Source: Clostridia bacterium
GTDB taxonomy: Bacteria; Bacillota; Clostridia; Oscillospirales; Acutalibacteraceae
Reading direction: 5' to 3'
DNA length: 37,071 nucleotides
Assembly: GCA_017396515.1 (NCBI GenBank)
Contig: JAFQLV010000021.1
Span: 1 to 37,071, forward strand
Part shown: positions 32,573-37,071 of the stretch, in pieces
Layout: every line of letters begins with the position of its first letter
How positions within the stretch are numbered: position 1 is the first letter of the stretch
Program-made: the position numbers and the translations under genes
The notes under the pieces: generated by a model
What the model was told of the DNA's origin: nothing
The model's input: only the letters and a program-made list of their open reading frames with translations
Databases searched by the model: none

Positions 32573-32953
32573 TTAAATAACAGCAAGAACATCGTCTGTG
32601 TTAACAACTGAGCCCTTTGCCACAAGAACCTGCTTAACGGTACCGTCACAGGGAGCAACGATGTCGTTTTCCATTTTCATTGCCTCGAGAACCATAAGAA
32701 CATCGCCTGCCTTGACAGCCTGTCCTGCTGAAACTGAAACGCTGAGAATTGAGCCGGGCATGGGTGAAGCGATTGTTGTGCCCTGTGCTGTAGCTACGGG
32801 AGCTGCTGCAGGTGCAGGTGCTGCTGCGGGTGCAGCTACGGGAGCAGGTGCTGCCACGGAAGCTGCGGCTTCGCTGACTGAAAGAAGCACTGCTTCGCTT
32901 TCGGTTACCTCTACTTCGTAGTTTTTGCCGTTTAAGTTAACAATATATTTCAT
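32573..32953 (-). CDS. Biotin carboxyl carrier subunit of the decarboxylase
   Basis: 126 residues. C-terminal biotinyl domain (about 57-126) with the biotinylation motif EAMKME (Lys93), preceded by an Ala/Pro-rich flexible linker (about 29-55) and a short N-terminal segment. It carries CO2 from the alpha-subunit active site to the membrane beta subunit. It starts 4 bases after the OadG-like gene and is 37 bases before oadB. In Klebsiella this domain is fused to the alpha chain; here it is separate, as in MmdC/GcdC-type systems. Confidence 0.95.
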   Translation of the reverse strand: MKYIVNLNGKNYEVEVTESEAVLLSVSEAAASVAAPAPVAAPAAAPAPAAAPVATAQGTTIASPMPGSILSVSVSAGQAVKAGDVLMVLEAMKMENDIVAPCDGTVKQVLVAKGSVVNTDDVLAVI

Positions 32954-32957
32954 TTTA

Positions 32958-33311
32958 TTATTCCTCCATTAATTTGATTGACTTAAAGCTGAGTCTGTTA
33001 AGGGGTATTCCGCTTTGGTCGCTGACAATTGCCATAATAACGGCGGCTGTCTTTTCGTCTGTTTTCACAAGCTCAAGCTCGCCTGTCATTGTGTCTGCCG
33101 GCATAGCAGCAGGTTTGGCGGTAAGATTTACTTCTTCAACGATGTCAGCCTTTTTTGCAGCTGCTGCCTTTTCTTCCATCATTCTGATGAACTTTGAAAC
33201 ATAGATGATAAGGCAGGCAATGACTGCAAGAATTGCAAGAACTGTTGCAATGCCTATACCTGAGGTAAGGAAGGCTTCACTGAGGGGCATTTTCATTTCC
33301 AATAAATTCAT
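32958..33311 (-). CDS. OadG-like small membrane subunit of the decarboxylase
   Basis: 117 residues. One membrane helix near the N-terminus (about 17-39) and a charged, Ala/Lys-rich cytoplasmic part. This is the gamma/delta-type (OadG/MmdD) subunit that holds the alpha and beta subunits together. The C-terminal stretch AAVIMAIVSDQSGIPLNRLSFKSIK is an extension also present in MmdD-type subunits. It starts 15 bases after the alpha gene, and the biotin carrier gene follows by 4 bases. The ribosome site is AGGAGG upstream of the ATG. Confidence 0.85.
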   Translation of the reverse strand: MNLLEMKMPLSEAFLTSGIGIATVLAILAVIACLIIYVSKFIRMMEEKAAAAKKADIVEEVNLTAKPAAMPADTMTGELELVKTDEKTAAVIMAIVSDQSGIPLNRLSFKSIKLMEE

Positions 33312-33326
33312 TTCCTTTTAACCTCC

Positions 33327-34703
33327 TTATACCTTCTTGATTGTGTATTTGAAGGTGTTTCTTTCCTTTTCCTCACGCTTGTCAAAGAAAGCCTCTGCCT
33401 GAGTGGGGAATGCAATGTATGAAAGCACATCTTCGTCACTTCTTGCCTTTGAGCCGATTTCAGCCTTAGCCTTTTCAAAATAAGGCTCAAGGGTATCTGC
33501 AAAGCGGCAGGTTACGGGCTTTTCGTCGCCGAGGATTTTTGCTGCAAGCTCAGCGTTTACCTCACCGGGAGCTTTGCCGTAGAAGCCGAAGAAGTAGTTT
33601 TTGATTTCCTTTGAGATATTCTTGTATCTTTCGCCTGCAAGAACATTTGATGTAGCCTGAACACCAACCATCTGGCTCATGGGAGTAACGAGGGGAGGAT
33701 AGCCGAGGTCTTCTCTTACTCTGGGTACTTCTGCGAGCACCTCCTCAAACTTATCAAGCTTGCCTGCAGCTGTGAGCTGTGCAACAAGGTTTGAGAGCAT
33801 ACCGCCGGGTACCTGATAAACAAGAGCGTCTGTGTCTGTTGCAAGCACAACGGGGTTAAGCAGACCGCTTTCGAGAGCCTTGGCTCTTACGGGCTTGAAG
33901 AAGTCGTTGATTTTCTTGAGTGAATCCATATTCACGCTGACATCGTAGCCCTGCTGCTTAAGAGCGTAAACCAGTGTTTCTGTGGGAGGCTGTGATGTGC
34001 CGCCTGAGAAGCATGAAATAGCCGTGTCGATTACATCTGCACCTGCCTCAACTGCCTTTTGCAGTGTGAGAGCACCGAGACCTGTTGTGGAGTGTGTGTG
34101 CACAACAAGGGGAAGCTTAACCTCGGCCTTGATAGCCTTAACAAGGTCATATGCCTCCTGGGGACCCATAATGCCTGCCATATCCTTAATGCAGATTGAC
34201 ATAACACCCATCTTTTCCATATCCTTTGCAAGCTGAACATAGTTTTCGAGTGAATGGATAGGTGAAAGTGTGTAGCAGATTGTGCCTGAGGGATGTCCGC
34301 CGTTTTTGAGGGTTTCGTCAACGGCAACCTCAATATTGCGAAGGTCGTTAAGGGCGTCGAAGATACGGATAATATCAATGCCGTTTTCGATTGACTTTTT
34401 GACAAATGCTCTTACAACATCGTCGGGATAGTGCTTGTAGCCGAGAAGGTTCTGGCCGCGAAGGAGCATCTGAAGCTTTGTGTTGGGACAAGCCTTGCGG
34501 ATTTTTCTGAGTCTCTCCCAGGGATCCTCACCGAGATAACGAAGGCATGAGTCGAAGGTTGCGCCGCCCCAGCATTCAAGGGAATAGTAGCCTGCTTTGT
34601 CAAGTTCCTTGAGGATAGGCTCAAAATCCTCAAAGGACATTCTTGTTGCAATCAGTGACTGATTGGCATCACGAAGAATGGTTTCTGTGAATTGAACTTT
34701 CAT
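33327..34703 (-). CDS. oadA: Oxaloacetate decarboxylase alpha subunit-like carboxyltransferase
   Basis: 458 residues, the carboxyltransferase part only, without a fused biotin domain. It moves the carboxyl group of oxaloacetate (or a similar 2-oxoacid) to biotin. Entry motif ETILRDANQSL with Arg11, Asp12 and Gln15; CIKDMAG with the active-site Lys173; metal ligands in VHTHSTTG (His202, His204); and the PxxxTPMSQ region PPLVTPMSQMVG. Together with the three downstream genes it forms a Na+ pump that couples oxaloacetate to pyruvate with Na+ export. Start choice: ATG at 34701-34703 follows GGGGTGA by 6 bases; an upstream ATG (34751) lacks a site. Pyruvate carboxylase subunit B has the same domain, but the operon favours the pump. 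Confidence 0.93.
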   Translation of the reverse strand: MKVQFTETILRDANQSLIATRMSFEDFEPILKELDKAGYYSLECWGGATFDSCLRYLGEDPWERLRKIRKACPNTKLQMLLRGQNLLGYKHYPDDVVRAFVKKSIENGIDIIRIFDALNDLRNIEVAVDETLKNGGHPSGTICYTLSPIHSLENYVQLAKDMEKMGVMSICIKDMAGIMGPQEAYDLVKAIKAEVKLPLVVHTHSTTGLGALTLQKAVEAGADVIDTAISCFSGGTSQPPTETLVYALKQQGYDVSVNMDSLKKINDFFKPVRAKALESGLLNPVVLATDTDALVYQVPGGMLSNLVAQLTAAGKLDKFEEVLAEVPRVREDLGYPPLVTPMSQMVGVQATSNVLAGERYKNISKEIKNYFFGFYGKAPGEVNAELAAKILGDEKPVTCRFADTLEPYFEKAKAEIGSKARSDEDVLSYIAFPTQAEAFFDKREEKERNTFKYTIKKV

Positions 34704-34807
34704 AAAAATCACCCCATGTTTTATAGTTTTTGCAGAAAAAATATCCTGCATTGATTTACTGTAAAAAATTGCAAATAATAAAATAATCCAACTTTTTGCT
34801 ATTATAT

Positions 34808-34836
34808 ATCATACGAAAAATTTCACATAATTTCAA
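34808..34836 (-). promoter_or_regulatory. Promoter of the oad operon
   Basis: Minus-strand TTGAAA (34831-34836), 17 bases, TATGAT (34808-34813), followed closely by a second TATAAT. Leader about 100 bases. Confidence 0.5.
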
Positions 34837-34917
34837 TAGTTTTTTCAATCTTTAGTAGTTTGCTCATTTTTCTCAAAATTAGTTGCAATTTTTTATGAAA
34901 AATGTTAATCTTTATTA

Positions 34918-34936
34918 TATAATAATATTGTATAAT
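34918..34936 (+). promoter_or_regulatory. -10 candidates for the flavodiiron gene
   Basis: TATAAT occurs at 34918-34923 and 34931-34936 in an AT-rich stretch; a good -35 is not evident. The leader would be about 25-45 bases. Confidence 0.35.
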
Positions 34937-34968
34937 ATCATTCGTATCAATATTCAGGAGGAAAAACT

Positions 34969-36741
34969 ATGAAACTTACTGACAGCATTGTATATACAGG
35001 AGTAAATGACACTGCCATAACCCTTTTTGAGGGGCAGTACCCCGTGGAAAAAGGAATGGCATATAACTCCTATGTTATCCTTGACGAAAAAATTGCCGTT
35101 ATGGATACTGTAGAGGCTTCTTTTACTCACGAGTGGCTTGACAATCTTAGCAAGGCTATGGGTAAAAAAAGCCCCGACTACCTTATTGTGCAGCATATGG
35201 AGCCTGACCATTCGGCAAACATCAAAAGCTTTATGGATACTTACCCCAAGGCTAAAATAGTGGGCAACGCAAAAACCTTCACCATGATTTCTCAGTTTTA
35301 CGGTGAAAGCTATGAGGACAGAAGAATTGTTGTTGCCAACGGTGACACTCTCTCACTCGGTGAGCACGAGCTTACCTTCATCTTTGCTCCCATGGTGCAC
35401 TGGCCTGAGGTTATGATGACCTATGACAGCCGTGATAAGGTGCTTTTCTCGGCTGACGGCTTCGGCAAATTCGGCACTGTGGATGCAGACGAGGAGTGGG
35501 AGGCTGAAAGCGCAAGATACTATTTCGGCATTGTGGGCAAATACGGCGCTCAGGTGCAGGCGGTGCTTAAAAAGGCGGCAGAGCTTGAAATTGAAAAAAT
35601 TCTGCCTCTTCACGGCCCCATGCTTATGGGTAACCTGCCTCACTTTATAGGCCTTTATGACAAGTGGTCATCCTACACACCTGAAAAAGAAGGTGTGGTT
35701 ATTGCCTACACATCTGTTTACGGCGGTACCAAGGCTGCCGTGCTTTCACTGGCAGAAAAGCTGAAGGCAAAGGGCGCCCCCGAGGTTATTCTGCACGACC
35801 TTGCAAGAGAAGACCTTTCCTATGCTGTCAGCGATGCCTTCCGCTACAGCAAGCTGGTTCTTGCAACAACTACTTATAACGGAACAATTTTCCCCTTTAT
35901 GAGCCACTTTATTGATGCTCTGACAGAAAGAGGCTTTCAAAACAGAACAGTGGGTCTTATAGAAAACGGCACATGGGCAAGCCTTGCAGCTAAAAAGATG
36001 AAGGACAAGCTTTCACTTTGCAAAAATCTTACATTCTGCGAAAACACCGTTACACTCAAATCCGCACTCAGTGCAGAGTCCGCAAAAAGCCTTGAAGCAC
36101 TCAGCGACGAGCTTACGGCAGAGTACGACAAAAAAGAGGCTGACGATATGACAGCACTTTTCAAAATCGGCTACGGACTTTATGTTGTTACCTGCAATGA
36201 CGGCGAAAAGGACAACGGACTTATTGTCAACACGGTGTCACAGCTCACAAGCCAGCCTAACCGTGTAAGCGTTACGGTTAACAAGGCTAACTATTCACAC
36301 CACATAATCAAAAACACGAAAAAGCTGAATGTGTGTACCCTCACAACAGAAGCACCCTTTGAGCTTTTCAAAAGCTTCGGCTTCAGAAGTGGCAGAAGCT
36401 GCGATAAATTTGAGAATATCTATGCAAAGCGCAGTGCAAACGGTCTTTATTACCTGACCAAGTGCATCAACAGCTATATGTCACTTGAGGTTGAGCAATA
36501 TGTTGACCTGGGCAGCCACGGAATGTTTATCTGCCGTGTGAGTGAGGCCAAGGTTATCAGCAATGCCGAAACCATGACCTACAGCTATTATCACGCAAAT
36601 GTCAAGCCCAAGCCTCAGACTGAGAACAAACAGGGATATGTCTGCAAAATATGCGGCTATGTCTATGAGGGCGACGAGCTTCCTGCAGATTTTGTGTGCC
36701 CGATTTGCAAGCACGGTGCGGAAGACTTTGAGAAAATTTAA
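34969..36741 (+). CDS. Flavodiiron protein fused to flavin reductase and rubredoxin-like domains
   Basis: 590 residues, four parts. (1) Metallo-beta-lactamase-like diiron domain (1-240): HMEPDH (His76, Glu78, Asp80, His81), His144, Asp163 and His215 as iron ligands. (2) Flavodoxin domain (about 243-385) with the FMN loop TSVYGGTKA. (3) Flavin reductase-like FMN domain (about 393-545), entering with GYGLYVVTCNDGEKDNGLIV. (4) Short rubredoxin-like domain (about 556-590) with Cys559-X2-Cys562 and Cys577-X2-Cys580. Such proteins reduce O2 to water or NO to N2O, protecting anaerobes. The fused electron-transfer modules suggest few external partners are needed. ATG with AGGAGG upstream; divergent from the oad operon. 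No clear terminator; repeat copy 3 follows 28 bases later. Confidence 0.95.
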   Translation: MKLTDSIVYTGVNDTAITLFEGQYPVEKGMAYNSYVILDEKIAVMDTVEASFTHEWLDNLSKAMGKKSPDYLIVQHMEPDHSANIKSFMDTYPKAKIVGNAKTFTMISQFYGESYEDRRIVVANGDTLSLGEHELTFIFAPMVHWPEVMMTYDSRDKVLFSADGFGKFGTVDADEEWEAESARYYFGIVGKYGAQVQAVLKKAAELEIEKILPLHGPMLMGNLPHFIGLYDKWSSYTPEKEGVVIAYTSVYGGTKAAVLSLAEKLKAKGAPEVILHDLAREDLSYAVSDAFRYSKLVLATTTYNGTIFPFMSHFIDALTERGFQNRTVGLIENGTWASLAAKKMKDKLSLCKNLTFCENTVTLKSALSAESAKSLEALSDELTAEYDKKEADDMTALFKIGYGLYVVTCNDGEKDNGLIVNTVSQLTSQPNRVSVTVNKANYSHHIIKNTKKLNVCTLTTEAPFELFKSFGFRSGRSCDKFENIYAKRSANGLYYLTKCINSYMSLEVEQYVDLGSHGMFICRVSEAKVISNAETMTYSYYHANVKPKPQTENKQGYVCKICGYVYEGDELPADFVCPICKHGAEDFEKI

Positions 36742-36769
36742 GTGCAGAGGGCAGAAGTGTGGTTGTAAA

Positions 36770-37071
36770 AATGCAAAATGCTAAATGACCTCTCTGTCAA
36801 AACAAAAATTGTTTTGACATCTCCCCTTTCAGGGGAGACAAGGCTATGGTGGCACCTGACGGTGCATTGTATTGCAAAATTGTGGTCGCGGGCACATTTC
36901 TGCCAAAAAATAATTTTCTCCCGCAAAGGGAGTTGGGATGAGATGGGGAGTATGTAGATTATAACCTCTCCGTCAAGTCCACATAAATGTGTCCTTGCCA
37001 CCTTTTCTTCCAGAAACGGGCACCCTTTTGTCGCTTACGCGACATTTCCCCTAACAGGGGAATAACCTTTC
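36770..37071 (-). mobile_element. MITE-like repeat element, copy 3 (rearranged, cut by the window end)
   Basis: Starts with AATGCAAAATGCTAAATG, then about 80 bases of foreign hairpin sequence (stems GTCAAAACA/TGTTTTGAC-like at 36796-36818, TCTCCCC/GGGGAGA at 36821-36839, GCACC/GGTGC) and resumes with GCAAAATTGTGGTCGCG. From there it follows the reverse complement of copy 1 (TTTCTCCCGCAAAG.GAGTTGGGATGAGATGGG) for about 90 bases and then diverges into other small stems (TGTCGC/GCGACA; TTCCCC/GGGGAA). No gene is visible in the last 330 bases. Confidence 0.65.

Noticed and set aside
32598-32921. 107-codon rightward ORF rich in Ala/Gly/Thr
   Set aside because: Antisense to the Ala/Pro linker of the biotin carrier gene.

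Overview
The window looks like chromosomal DNA of an anaerobic, low-to-mid GC Gram-positive gut bacterium of class Clostridia (Ruminococcaceae/Oscillospirales type). Evidence: DnaD/DnaI-type replication proteins, type I glutamine synthetase of Bacillus type, a biotin-dependent sodium-pumping decarboxylase, a flavodiiron O2/NO reductase, BspA-type leucine-rich repeat surface proteins, strong GGAGG ribosome sites and near-consensus sigma-A promoters with 17-bp spacers. No phage, integrase, transposase, plasmid or CRISPR gene is visible. Both ends lie in copies of one repeat family, so the window may be a whole draft contig broken at repeats.

Left part (1-15.5 kb): a repeat with an inverted copy of an ABC-transporter 3' end; a Wzm/Wzt-like polysaccharide ABC exporter; a composite palindromic repeat; tRNA-Thr(CGU); dnaI and dnaD-type genes behind glnA; a degenerate LytR-CpsA-Psr-like membrane protein; a DUF362 protein; a small five-helix membrane protein; a HAD phosphatase coupled to glycogen phosphorylase; a PRK06851-like ATPase whose second P-loop is degenerate; an SDR oxidoreductase; and two small membrane or secreted proteins of unknown role.

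Middle (15.5-26.5 kb): a 587-bp gap with a symmetric cluster of five DnaA-box-like sites upstream of guaB (IMP dehydrogenase); a possible structured RNA plus three hairpins after guaB; two paralogous small secreted InlB-repeat-like proteins; a GPH-family sugar symporter; a small acidic lipoprotein; repeat copy 2; an acyl-CoA/AMP ligase divergent from a TetR regulator; trpS with its own promoter; and an SPFH/NfeD membrane pair.

Right part (26.5-37 kb): an HTH protein with a CX3CX3C cluster; a two-gene operon for a BspA-type leucine-rich repeat protein and a CUB-like/papain-like cysteine protease candidate; a four-gene Na+-translocating decarboxylase operon (alpha, OadG-like, biotin carrier, beta) divergent from a flavodiiron-flavin reductase-rubredoxin fusion; and repeat copy 3.

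The best candidates for something undescribed are: (1) a short aromatic amphipathic C-terminal helix shared by four secreted proteins, in one case flanked by Cys/His clusters, which could be an attachment or sorting tail; (2) the DnaA-box-like cluster before guaB; (3) the mosaic repeat family, including an inverted gene-end duplication. No calculation or database search was run; all motif positions were read by eye.
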